From Forficula auricularia (lineage: Eukaryota; Arthropoda; Insecta; Dermaptera; Forficulidae), in contig JALMQS010000673.1 in the NCBI GenBank assembly GCA_024734495.1, positions 434,001 to 498,000 on the forward strand: 64,000 nucleotides of DNA. The letters are read 5' to 3'. The position numbers and the translations under genes were made by a program. Below, in pieces: positions 43,385 to 54,192 of this stretch (within the stretch, counting starts at the first letter, position 1; every line of letters begins with the position of its first letter). The notes below the pieces were generated by a model, which saw only the letters and a program-made list of their open reading frames with translations, had not been told where the DNA came from and searched no databases.

Positions 43385-44119
43385 TAAATGGGACAGAAGC
43401 TTTCGCTTCAATTTACTTTGTGGCCTATTTAAGGAAGTCAAAATAAATTGACGAAACATCTGGCACATTTAATAAAAACTCTGTGTTTTTTTGTCCGATT
43501 CTCTGTTATTTTTGTTACAAATTTATTTTGGATCCGAATGATACAACATTCAAATACACATACAATACAGATGCATCCCATCACGAACCATCTCATGAAA
43601 TGTGTAAATTGTAAAAAAATTATTCTCATTATGGTCCGTTTAAAAGTAAAACTGAACTTTAATTAGTGTCCCTATGATGTTTGTCTATTTGTCCATCTGC
43701 CAGAGAATTTATAGCTCGTAAAAGTTATATGTATTCATTTTCTCCGAAATCAAAAACGCATTCAAGTTTTAATCATATGATTATTTTAGGAAGGGTCAAT
43801 TTTTTTTTTTTTTTTTCATGGATTCTGAGGTATCTTTTCTAAAGTTCTTTTTAGAGTAGAGTTAGGATATATTTTTATACGTGGTCTTCTCACCTGATTG
43901 AAAATTAAATAATATTTGGACTGCTAAGTATCTCTATTATTATATATTTATTTAAATTTAATTCACTTTTAAAGTATTGTGTGAAAGTGCGCCAAAATGG
44001 CAATTTTTAGGTGAGATTTTTTTGTGTGTAAGCTAAAATTATTATAATAAAAATTCACAAATTCCACCATTCTCTCCAAAAATTAATTTGTTATATTATT
44101 TTTAAAGTGAAAGGTTTTT
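43385..44119. other. No recognised gene
   Basis: AT-rich spacer with a poly-T near 43800. Short ORFs on both strands at 43440-43670 are mirror images with no signature. Confidence 0.45.
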
Positions 44120-44182
44120 TTTAGTCATAAACTAATAAAATAACAATAATTTCAGTTAATTTTTATTATTTATTTTATTGAT

Positions 44183-44227
44183 TCACCAAACAGTTTCGGT
44201 CACCTCTGGTTGAATATCTTCAGTAGC
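44183..44227 (-). ncRNA. Hammerhead-like motif of PLE fragment 2
   Basis: The minus-strand core CUGAAGA, a ...GACC half-stem and GAAAC are present. Helix I could form with wobble pairs (GCUA with UGGU). The stem II 5' half is degraded relative to 39589. Confidence 0.5.
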
Positions 44228-44290
44228 TCTAACAAATGAAAAAAATGAAACATTTCGAAAATTTTATTAAACAATTACACAATACAAATA

Positions 44291-45351
44291 AGCTGACATG
44301 TTCTGATGTGGCCATCCACTTGACTTTACCATACAACCTGGCCCCTCACTTTTATTTAATATTTAATAAAATTATTTATAATCATGTAGGGGAGGAGGGT
44401 TAGTTTTTGTTTTTAGACTTCTGGGATCCCACTGATTATGTATACACAATTTGGTTGAGTTTGTGTCAAATGGCCAAGATTTTAATTTTTTGACCATTCT
44501 CCCCCCTATTTTGGGGTTGTTAGTTTTTGCATTTTTAGACTTCTGGGGGTCCACTGATTATGTCTACAAAATTTGGTTGAATTTGGCTCAAATGGCCTAG
44601 ATATTAATTTTTTGACCCAGCACCCCCCCCCTCCCATTTTAGGCGGTTAGTTTTCCATTTTTAGACTTCTGTGGTCCCACTGATTATGTATACAAAATTT
44701 GGTTTGAGTTTGCTCAAACGGCCTAGATTTCTAATTTTTACCCCCCCATTTTGAGCGGTTAGTTTTTCCATTTTTAGTCTTCTGGGTTCTCACTGATTAT
44801 GTATACAAAATTTGGTTGAATTTGGTCAAATGGCCTAGATATTAATTTTTTGACCCCCCTCCCATTTTGGGCTGTTAGTTTTTACATTTTTAGACTTCTG
44901 GGGTCCCACTGATTATGTATACAAAATTTGGTTGAGTTTGGTCAAATGGCCTAGATTTTTAATTTTTAACCCCCCTCCACCCCCCTTAATTTTGCGTCGA
45001 TATTCACCAAAATCTAATCAGCTCTTAATCTCATTGGACCAAAACTACGTGTGAAATTTGGTTTCGATATTCACACTAGTTTTTGAGCTAGCTCGTCCAC
45101 AAAATTTGGTAACGCACAGACTAACTAACCAACTAACAGACATTTTGACAAAACAATTATTATCTCGAAAAATCTAATTTTTTCGATGTTCACTTTATTG
45201 TAGCCCGAAATGCCATGGTATTGCTCAATTTTTTTAATCAAAAGAGTTTCAGCCGTTTTTGAGATATTTCGAAAAAAAGAAGGAAAAAGCCACTTTTTTC
45301 ATGCACGATTACAATACTTAGTCACTACCCTGTATGGTAAAAGTAAAAATA
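44291..45351 (-). mobile_element. Family A repeat, copy 4, with five or more core units
   Basis: The longest core here. About five units of 115-125 bp lie between 44390 and 44990, each with CTTCTGG, CCCACTGATTATGTATACA, AATTTGGTTGA, a GGCC(T/A)AGAT word and a C-tract. The ends are as in copy 1. The unit number varies between copies (two or three elsewhere), so the core expands and contracts. Confidence 0.8.
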
Positions 45352-45680
45352 TAGAAGTTTGAATTTATACATTGCAATTTCGTTCAAAGATCTGTAACTC
45401 ACTTTAACTTGTTAACATAGATATTTCACACATTTATAACAATCATATATAGCAATAATTCATCAAAAACACTTATCATTGACTAGAATCTATTTTAAAC
45501 TGATGATCAATTGATCAATTTCTTAATTATCATACTACGCAATCAATTCTCTGTTAACCGAATTTCTCATTACAAACAATTTACACTAATTTCTTATGCC
45601 AATAGCAGTTTTGAAGATGGTAAGGAATCTCAGTATCCTATTCTGACTCGACTCAGTTGTAAGAATCATCCAATTTTTGA

Positions 45681-45767
45681 ATTTTAGGTTATGTTTTTTT
45701 AACGTGACTGTCCACTCACACTACGAAATCTCTATATGGACACACACATACTAGCCGGATCGTTTCC
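45681..45767 (+). repeat. Near-identical 76-bp duplicate, copy 2
   Basis: The partner of 39336-39422. Here it lies downstream of the PLE fragment end. Confidence 0.75.
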
Positions 45768-45934
45768 TCCCCCTTTGTTTGTTGAATATATGGTAGATAT
45801 AAATTGAATTAATTCACCATTTCGTTTATCCCTATGACCTATTGAGACCCCACTGTTAAAAAAAAATTATAAATTTAATTTTATTTATTTTCTTTAGTAA
45901 GACGGACTTGTAAGTAATTTATATAGATATAAAT

Positions 45935-46205
45935 ATAGGTTATAATGAAAGGCAGTTCATAAATTATTTAAATTTTATTCAATTTCAGACGTTTCGGAGA
46001 CTTTTTTCTTTCCTTCTTCAGTGAGTTGAATAGTTATTGATGGTTTATTGAATAGTTACTGATGGGTGAGTATAAACGGGAACCGAGTTATACTCACCCA
46101 TCAATAATTATTCAATACCCTGAAAGAAGGAGAGAAAAAGTTTCGAAACGTAGAAAATTGAATAAAATTTAATTAATATATGGACTTGCCTTTCATTAAA
46201 ACCTA
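45935..46205. repeat. Fold-back element with hammerhead-like motif
   Basis: The arms start near AATGAAAGGCAG and its complement and meet around 46060-46100 (TATTCACCCATC-type complement). The left arm has a good minus-strand core; the right arm copy (about 46120-46150) is degraded. Confidence 0.65.
45985..46024 (-). ncRNA. Hammerhead-like ribozyme motif
   Basis: The minus strand reads UCA, CUGAAGA, a GGA...UCC stem, GAAA, CGUC, UGA. UCA/UGA can start helix I, and an outer UUCAA/UUGAA pairing extends it. GUC is a good cleavage triplet. Confidence 0.55.
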
Positions 46206-46397
46206 CTTATTATAAATTTATTTTATGTTTACAATACAAATAAATAGGAAATTTACAATATAGTAAAAAAACATATTTGTAAAATCACATTAAATCATTG
46301 CAATAATAGAAAAATAAATTGTAACTTTACTTTTTTCTTGTTTTAATTAGATCTTACATGTATTACTAAAAAAATTGTTGTTAGATTACCTTACTGG

Positions 46398-46668
46398 TAT
46401 GTAAGCATGCGCGGATCCAGGGGGAGGGGCGACCGCCCCCCCCCCAAAGCTTTGAAGATCAACATTTCTTATATGTTTATTTAATTTTTTTTATAACATA
46501 CAAAATAAAGTTCTATGTGGGGGGGCGGGGGCGGCCCTCTGCCCCCTCCCCGCTTGGACAATTCGATCGCGACACACTTCCGAGATCAAAAGTAGATCTT
46601 ATATACCGGCGACCGCCCCCCCCCCCCCCCCCCCAAATCAGAGGTCTGGATCCGCGCCTGTATGTAAG
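46398..46668. mobile_element. hAT-type MITE with 8-bp TSD TATGTAAG and long C/G tracts
   Basis: The element spans 46406-46660, ends CATGCGCGGATCC and (complement) CAGGCGCGGATCC. TATGTAAG flanks it on both sides (46398-46405, 46661-46668). Internal poly-C and poly-G runs (46434-46445, 46519-46532, 46616-46634) sit close to GCGACCGCC words at both ends. The 8-bp duplication and CA-G termini fit hAT. Confidence 0.88.
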
Positions 46669-47514
46669 TAATTTTAATAAAAAGTTGTGAGGCCGAAATT
46701 CGCTTTTTTTATAGTAAAATTATATAATAAATTTTTAACAGTGCTAGTTTCATTTTCTGTCATCGTCTTTTACCTAATAAAATTTGTCCAGTCCATGTAA
46801 AATAAATTTACATACTATTTTTGTATATTTGTGCATTTAGATATTCTTGAATTAAAAAAAATATGCAATTTTTAAAATCCGGTTGTCACTATTCATTTAG
46901 TAAGTGAAAATATCCAAATTATTTAAAATTAATTCGTACATGACATGAAAAGAGGATATTTTCGTGCTGTCGAGTTTTTCCCCAACTTTATTATTCTGAA
47001 TAATCGAATGATAATCAATCAAAATATGATCTCACTTCTAGAGAATATTAGTCCGGCTAGGGGTGAATTGGTGTTAGATAATTTAGAATGTATTTCCGAA
47101 TGATGATATAATAATTAGCCAGTGCTTAGCAATAAAATGTAATTCGAATTACAAAAACAGAATCGTCTCGATTTGAATGTTTATTCCATTCATAAACATA
47201 TAATTTATAATAGAAGCGCGTTATACGAATGATTTGGTAGGCCCCCCACCGACGGGGGATTCCCTGGGGGCTTTTGGAAATGCTCTAGCTATCTATATAC
47301 CTACTAATGTCATATAAACTAAATGATTTTGATGTACGATCATTCTGCTTAGGGATGGGTGGGATTGACGGGTTTTAAACAGGGTATCTACTTGTAATGG
47401 GTGAATCCCGAATAGGAGGAGTTAATTCTGGGACTCTCTCTTATGATCTAAAAAAAAGATGCGAATTTTTACAATTAATTTCAAGTGCCTGGAGAACCGA
47501 GCGATGGTCGGTAG
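46669..47514. other. No recognisable feature
   Basis: AT-rich spacer with a GC-richer patch at 47240-47280. No ORF with a signature. Confidence 0.45.
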
Positions 47515-48135
47515 CTTTTTGCCTCTAAATAGCTAAAGTTTTAAATTTCATATGATATGAAACGATTAAAATATTTATTTTATGACACTCTAATTTACAC
47601 CCTCTTCCTTTATTTCAATCGGATTAAAATCTATATACACGGTTAATAACTCATGACACTTGATAAGTACACCAATTAAAAAAAAATCGTTTGTACCGTT
47701 TTTGAGATAATAAAAAAAAAACGAAAAATCTTTCATGTAAATGTCCACTTCCGGTGTTTCGATTTCAAGCAAAAGCTGTGTTATACTCCTTCTAGCCTAT
47801 ATCGAGCTTAAGTTCCGAATTTCGTTGCTCTGAAATTTATGGTTGCGAAACGCAGGGCAAACATTCTTATGTACTTAAACATCAACTTCCCGCTACTTCT
47901 ATTTTAGCCAAAATCTTCTTATACTTCTTGTAGCCTCTAGATAGCTTAAGTTTCAAATTTCAAGGCTCTGCGACTTACCGAAGACGAGATATGAACGATT
48001 AAAATATTTATTTTGCGACATGACTAATTTACCTCCTTCCTTTATTTCAATCGGATTAAAATGTATACACGACTAATAACTCATGAGACTTGATAAGTTC
48101 ACCAATATTTAGCGGAATCGTTAGGGCCGCTTTCG
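47515..48135. repeat. Direct repeat pair of about 200 bp, offset by about 417 bp
   Basis: 47515-47715 and 47930-48135 share GATTAAAATATTTATTTT, CTTTATTTCAATCGGATT and AATAACTCATGA words in order. The middle segment holds a partial third match (CGAGCTTAAGTTCCGAATTTC). It is probably part of the same satellite-like region as the next entry. Confidence 0.6.
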
Positions 48136-48389
48136 AAAACCTGATATTATATATCTACAATATTTGCTCTTTAATAAGAGTAGATAATAAGATAAGATTT
48201 TCTTAAAATGTAATTTTTCATCTTAGTCAAAATACTTACAATCTCGTTGAAAATATTTAATGTATATTAACACTGTTCTCCTTTTCCAATACCTTCTGTC
48301 TATGTGTAGCTATATTCGTAAAAGATATTCTCTGTAAAAGTAACTATGCCATCGGCGGGCCAAAAAATTAATAAATCAAACTATATAAT

Positions 48390-49150
48390 ATAAAGTTTTA
48401 CTTTTTAAGAAATTTAAATTTATTCTAATAGTATATTATATACAGAGCTGGAATATAATATTTATTTTTATATCTCTCCTAAAAATTAAATTTATGAATC
48501 CTTCCAAAAATGGTGAAAGTGATACAAAGGGTCCCCCCTACCTTTGATTTTCGGATTTTTTAAGAGAATAAACTTTTAGTTTTCAAGAAATTTTAATTTA
48601 TTCTAATGGTATATTATATACAGAGCTGGAATATAATATTTATTTTTATATCTCTCTTAAAAATTAAATTTATGAATCACTCCAAAAATCCTGAAAGGTT
48701 ACAAAGGGTCCCCCTCTTACCTCTCATTTTTCGGATTTTTAGAGAATAAACTTTTAGTTTTCAAGAAATTTTAATTTATTCTAATGGTATATTATATACA
48801 GAGCTGGAATATAATATTTATTTTTATATCTCTCTTAAAAATTAAATTTATGAATCACTCCAAAAATCCTGAAAGGTTACAAAGGGTCCCCTCTTACCTT
48901 TGATTTTCGGATTTTTTAAGAAAAAGTTTTACATTTCAAGAAATTTATTTTTATTCTAATAGTATAATATATACAGAGCTCGACTATAATATTTATTTTT
49001 ATATCTCTTAAAAATTAATTTTATGAACCACTCGAAAATCCTGAAATGATATAAAGGTTCCCCATTACCTCTCATTTTCGGATTTTTTTAACAAAATAAA
49101 GTTTTACATTTCAAGAAATTTTAATTTATTCTAATAGTATATTATATTCA
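48390..49150 (+). repeat. Satellite-like tandem repeat, about 178-bp unit, four copies
   Basis: The marker TATTCTAAT(A/G)GTATATTATA recurs at about 48420, 48599, 48778, 48953 and 49127, a spacing of 174-179 bp. Each unit has ACAGAGCTGGAATATAATAT and an AAAGGGTCCCC word. The middle units are nearly identical. A diverged unit recurs at 49500-49660. Confidence 0.85.
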
Positions 49151-49500
49151 GATTTCTAAAATTTGGATATATCAAATTTTTTGTCAAAATCTGAAATTTC
49201 ACAAGGCTATATATAGCCTTGCCATTTTTTTGGTTTTCTACAATTTTTTTTTTGAGATATTTCAATTAAAATATATTTTTTTCAATTCGCTAGGACCGTC
49301 TGATCCCAATTATAATAAAATTTCTATAATTTGGATATTTCAAATTTTTTGTCAAAATCAAAAATTTCACAAGTAGCATATAGCCTTGTCCTTTTTTTTT
49401 GTTTTTTAACATATTTTTTTAGATATTTCAATTAAAATATATTTTTTCAATTCTCTAAGTCCGTCTGATCCCAAATATATTAAAATTTCTATAATTTGGA
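49140..49500 (+). repeat. Tandem pair of about 175-bp units inside the satellite
   Basis: Two copies of a different unit (TTTGGATAT, CAAATTTTTTGTCAAAATC, ATATAGCCTTG, CCGTCTGATCCCAA) are inserted between satellite units. Confidence 0.75.
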
Positions 49501-49660
49501 TATTTCGGAGCTCAAATATAATATTTATTTTTATACTCTCCAAAAATTAAATTTATGAACCACTCAAAAAATCATTACCATTCATTTTCGGAGATTTTTA
49601 AGAAAAAAAAGTTTTACTTTTCTAGGAATATTTATTATTCTAAGAGTATGTTATATATAG

Positions 49661-50711
49661 ATCTCGATTATAACAAATTGTTTTTATTTTTATAATATCT
49701 TATAGTATGATTCAACTCATCGCAACATATTGGGTATTCATTAATTGGAACACATTTTCAGAGAATTTTCCAGGAAAATGTGAATTTTTTCTTGGAAGAA
49801 ATGTGTACCAGCCAACCCCCACAAAGACACGGAATCTCCTAAATTCTTTTAAACGCTTTCCTATTTTTAGTCAAATGTGTTTAATATTGGATTGTCATTT
49901 CCTTGTTTACACTTGTCAAGCGTTTTTATTGTTCCACCTGTGGTCGTTTTGTTTGCTTTTGCCATTTAGCCAGTGAAAAAGAATCGCTAACGATCCTGTT
50001 ATAAATCTGTCTCCATTGTTAGAGTAGACAGGTTGGCTGAGTGAGAACGAACCTGGGCGAATGTTGTTATTCTCAGGTCGTTTACCTTTTGCTAAAAAAT
50101 AAATTTCCCAGGGAAATATTGAAAAAACCTTTCACTCCAATCGAACCTGTCTCCTTGGTATTTAAAAAAAATCTCATTGATATACCTTTTCTTTTATAGG
50201 AAAAGGGTTGAGTATTGTTTTGAGTTTTCCTTTCTTTTTAGAAATGCAGAAATTTTTTGTCAATATTCCAAATGTGTATTCGTTAGTTTCCGTAATAATA
50301 ATGAAAATAAAAAAAACTGTATAATTTCCATTAATTCTCACAAGGATGAAAATTATGTTACAAGTTGTTTTTTTATATAAATTCGATGTTAAGTTAAATT
50401 CGATATAAAATATTCTCATTTAAATAAATATAATTATCGTGAAAATATTATTTATGTACCTGTTAAAATAAGAAATAGAAAAAGAAATTTGGATGATTTT
50501 TTGAGATTTCAAGCCAATTTCTGCTGATCTGTATGTTTGGATTCTGGTAAGCTGTAGTATTTTTACTAAGTTAAATACACAATACATAATTAACTTTTAA
50601 CATAGATATAATATGCACTAAATGACTTTCATTTTGAATTTAAATTAATTTTTACAATTAGTCTTGAAAACAGTGGAGTAATATTGCAATGTGAATTAAT
50701 TAATAAAGTGT
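49661..50711. other. No recognised gene; one doubtful ORF
   Basis: A GC-richer patch at 49700-50100 holds an 89-residue plus-strand ORF (49707-49976) with a hydrophobic Cys/Leu-rich end but no family signature. I do not call it a gene. Confidence 0.35.
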
Positions 50712-50815
50712 AGTGTAGTTTCACAGTGAATGAAATAAAACTCAGAGGTTTATACAAACTCAATATATTTCGGATTATTAGTCCATCATCAGGAGTTTAC
50801 AGGTTAAAAACTGTT
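50712..50815. repeat. Half of a PLE-type fold-back, same subfamily as 61848
   Basis: It matches the left arm of 61848-62050 (GTAGTTTCA, GTGAATGAAATAAAACTC, GGTTTATACAAACTC) and stops soon after the AACCTGTAAA word where the palindrome would turn. Confidence 0.75.
50756..50798 (-). ncRNA. Hammerhead-like ribozyme motif with perfect helix I
   Basis: On the minus strand: AAACUC, core CUGAUGA, one U, GGA...UCC stem, GAAA, UAUAUU, GAGUUU. AAACUC and GAGUUU give six base pairs, and AUU is an acceptable NUH site. It is the same as 61893-61935. Confidence 0.65.
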
Positions 50816-51027
50816 TTTCACACTAATTTTTGAAACATGCTGGTTTCTTTTTTTGAAATAAAATATAATCATTGACCTTGAAATTTACTGAGAAATTTAC
50901 TTATAATCACATAAATGCTATGTTTGGATTTAAACATAAACAGTAGATATACAACTCATTGCCAATGCATACAAGAGTTATTATCAGCTGATTTGAATAA
51001 ATCAAACTAACTTTTGGATTTAATTAT

Positions 51028-51885
51028 TTTTACTTTATCCAATGCGAAGCATGGGTAAAGTATTGTAATCGGTCTCGTAGCAAGCGGATGGGTAATAAAC
51101 CGTCCAACCTGTGCCAGCCCCTCTGTCAACCATACTTCCAGAGAGCAAAAGTATAAGCGAAGGAGGTAGTAACCAAAAACTTATATTATTTATTCGAGGA
51201 AAGGCCATGTCAGGGGCTCTCAATATCAGGGGAACCAACCAATTCCCAAAACCCCCAATCATGATAGGTATTACCATGAAAAAAATCATTACAACAGCAT
51301 GGGCCGTAACAATTACATTGTAAATTTGGTCATCTCCAATCAAAGCTCCAGGTTGTCCGAATTCAGCTCGAATCAACAAACCCAATGACGTCCCCACTAT
51401 TCTTAAAGTCACAAATTGTAGAATTCATTTAGATTGAATTTTACCACGTGACGAGTTTTGCTAAAAAATTCATGGGGTCTCGCCCACAGGCCAAAAAGTG
51501 CGATTTTTTCAGGAAGTGCGTGCGGATGGATGTATGTTATCGTTTTTTCGTCCACGATTTTTCCACACCTTTGAACCGATTGAAATGAAATTAAAACTTA
51601 CCATTATTTTAACAAAATGAAGCGCTGATTTGCTTTTGGTACATATCGCCTCACAAACATTAGTACTTCATTTCAATACTTTTTTAATTTTTTCTAAATA
51701 TTTTGAAAATTACCAAACCAATTTTGATGAAATTTAATATTCTAATTAAGTACCGTGAGGACCACCAAAAAGGTCATTTAAAGTTTTTTGTTAAATTATA
51801 TTTTAAAGTACTTTATCCTATAATAAGATAATACTTTGGATAAAGTTTAGCAACGATCCATTGCCGTTTATTTTATAATTGTTTT
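51028..51885 (+). mobile_element. Family B repeat, copy 1, carrying a mitochondrial insert
   Basis: The left end is TACTTTATCCAATGCGAAGC, then ATGGGTAAAGTATTGTAATCG. The body has CACGTGACG, a CCACGATTTTTCCACACC word, a GGTACATATCG word and the 3' end CAACGATCC. The AGTATTGTAATCG word and the TTTACTTTA start are shared with family A. Against copy 2, roughly 50 bp are replaced by the cox1 fragment (about 51088-51404). Confidence 0.75.
51088..51404 (-). pseudogene. NUMT: mitochondrial cox1 fragment
   Basis: About 105 residues of cytochrome c oxidase subunit I, roughly the first third of the barcode region, with landmarks [45 protein letters not shown] and GAGTGWTV. Three AGA codons fall where Ser (or Gly) is expected (before IVGTS, before APDM, before GAGT), and ATA falls where Met is expected, as with the invertebrate mitochondrial code. 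In the nuclear code they read Arg and Ile. There is no internal stop and no frameshift, so the transfer looks recent. The frame runs on into the repeat at both ends, so it is not a functional gene. Confidence 0.93.
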
Positions 51886-52710
51886 TATTTCAAACATTTA
51901 CGGCTTTCATACTATTTATTTTTCATTTGTATTTTAATTTATTTTAATCAATATTAGATAGTACACTTCTTTTGACCCAACTGGAGCGAAAGGATCTCCT
52001 CAAGTAAAAATAATTTCTTCATTAGCCAAAAAATAACATGTCATTTTTAAATTGAAACTTCTTGGTAAATCCTAATTCAGAATGTAGGTTCAGCTTCAAC
52101 ACAAGCTTAACATGCTGTAATTTCTGTTCAGCCAGAACAAGAAGCTGAGTGGATTTGGAAATGTCGCTGATAATCATCCATCCCCATTGAATTTTATTTA
52201 CTCTGTGCCTATCATTTCTCTTTATTTCTTTCCTGCCCTTTCCCTCCTCATCTTCCCCAAATAGTCGTTGTGTTCATTGCGTGGTAAAAGTAATTTCTCC
52301 GTTAGTGATAGTAGATGGCAACCTGGAAGGGGCAATATCGTCGTCGTCCCTGACTATTGCCAATATGCCAGGCCAAGTTGTTAGCCAACGGTTGCTGGAG
52401 GGCCCACAGGGGATCACTACCCAAAACACACACACAAACACGCTCACGTACATACCTACACACGGACAGAAATACTTGGAAGGCCAATATTCTCTATCCA
52501 TATACCAACTACCCTCCTACGCAGTTGCGCTCTCTTTTTCAGATTCTTCTTATATATGAGAGAAAATAAGAAAAAAGAAATATCCAATTTTAAGTAAAAA
52601 TAATTTTTTTTTTTAATAATCAAGATTTTTCAAAGAAAATATTTGTTTTAGTAATAAAATATTTGAAGAAATCAAATTACTTCATAAAATACTAAATAAA
52701 AATTTATTTT
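51886..52710. other. No recognised gene; GC-richer island
   Basis: 52130-52560 is of more balanced composition, with an ACACAC run near 52428 and short ORFs on both strands, none with a signature. It could be host sequence. Confidence 0.35.
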
Positions 52711-53116
52711 TTAATTGAATTAAATGGAAGGTAGCCCAGAAGGTACTGATGAAAGAAAAAATTAACACACATCAAATAAGGTGTAATTTATTGGAATCCT
52801 TCCTCCTTTCCATTCAAACCGACGTTTTGGAGGATCCTTCTCTCCTTCTTCAGGGTTTCAAGGTGTCAATGAATGAAACAAATAAATTGTTTCCTTCTTC
52901 TCTCCACAGCAGTGTTCAAAACTTTGGAAAGAAGGAAACATTTTATTTGTTTCATTCATTGACACCTTGAAACCTGAAGAAGGAGAGAAGAATCCTCCGA
53001 AACGTCGGTTTGAATAGAAAGGAGGAAGGATTCCAATAAATTGCACCTTATTTGATATGTGTTAATTTTTTCATTCATCAGTACCTCTGGGCTACCTTCC
53101 ATTACATTCAATTAAA
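52711..53116. repeat. Fold-back element with a hammerhead-like motif in each arm
   Basis: The arms 52711-52905 and 52928-53116 are close complements with outer ends TTAATTGAATTAAATGGAAGG. The left arm (minus, 52816-52858) has AAACC, CUGAAGA, a GGAG...CUCC stem, then AAAAC in place of GAAAC, CGUC, GGUUU: helix I of five pairs is intact, but G12 is lost. The right arm (plus, 52970-53012) has GAAAC intact but lacks one C before CUGAAGA, shortening helix I. Mirror ORFs in both arms are artefacts. Confidence 0.75.
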
Positions 53117-53591
53117 AGTTCTACCAGTCCGTCTCTCTCCAGAGAAAATTTCGTTGCAAATTTTTTTATTTTTTAATAATGAAAATGATTACAATGTGTA
53201 GTTGAACGCCGAGGGATCTTGGCATTGATACTTCAGTAAAAATGTATAGAATAATAGTTGGAAAGATTTTTGAGTCATGTGCTAAAATTGAACCTGAATG
53301 AATAGTACAATTTATGACTTTAAGGTGTTTCACCATATGGGTTTTTTAGAATTTTTTGAAATTTAGACAGATTATTATTTAAATACTTCTGGATCGATTG
53401 GTTTCAAAACGAAATTTATGAACAATATAGTTCCGGAGATATTAAATTCCAAAGTTAGAGTTTTTCAGACTCTTATACATTGCACTATACGCGATATCGG
53501 AAAGTTTACATACATATTTAATTATAATTAAGAAACTCTTCTTACCATTGTTATTTAAAACTAAACCAACATCAAACAATAACTAATACAT
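53117..53591. other. No recognisable feature
   Basis: AT-rich spacer. Confidence 0.45.
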
Positions 53592-54192
53592 TTTTAAAAA
53601 TAAACTGCAACGGATCGTTTGCTAAACTTTATCCAAATTCATTTGAAATATTAATATGTTCTTGAGTAAAGTACTTTAAAATATAATTTTACTAAAAACT
53701 TTATTTAACCTTTTTTGTGGTCCCCAAGGTACTTAATTAGGATATTAAATTTCATCAAAATTGGTTAAGTCATTTTCAAGATATTTAGAAAAAACTAAAA
53801 AAGTACTGAAATAAAGTGCTAATGTTTGTGGACCGATATGTACCAAAAACTAATCAGCGCTTCATTTTGTTAAAATACTGGTAGATTTTCAATTCAATCG
53901 GTGCAACGGTGTGGAAAAATTCGTGGACGAAAAAAACGATAACATACATCCATCCATCCATCCCCACGCACTTCCAAAAAAATGGCACTTTTTGGCCTCT
54001 CGGCGAGATTCCAGGTAATTTTTGGCAAAACCGTCACGTGCTAAAATTTAATCTCATTGAATACTTCAATTTGTGACCTTAATTGAGTCTATGGGTTCCG
54101 TAGTCTTTACCTGAGGACCCTTTGAAGTCGCGCTTGCCGCGAGAGCGATTCAATACTTTCTCCCATGCTTCGCATTGGATAAAGTAAAAATC
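53592..54192 (-). mobile_element. Family B repeat, copy 2 (uninterrupted)
   Basis: The complement matches copy 1 end to end, including ACTTTATCCAATGCGAAGCA at the left terminus and AAACGATCCGTTGCAG at the right. It lacks the cox1 segment and instead holds about 50 bp (TCAAAGGGTCCTCAGGTAAA and GACTACGGAACCCATAG). This is the reference for the pre-insertion state. Confidence 0.75.

Larger units (their letters stand above)
44120..45600 (-). mobile_element. Second PLE 3' fragment, split by a family A insertion
   Basis: 44120-44288 matches the left PLE end at 39534-39690 (AACAATAATTT, AGTTTCGGTCACC, CAGTAG). After the family A element, 45352-45600 continues the match to about 39712-39960 (TTCGTTCAAGA, CAATCATATATAGCAA). 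It has no intact ORF. Confidence 0.75.

Noticed and set aside
51111..51323. Plus-strand 70-residue ORF
   Set aside because: Antisense of the cox1 fragment.
52749..53046. Mirror ORFs in a fold-back
   Set aside because: Same reason: inverted arms give the same frame twice.
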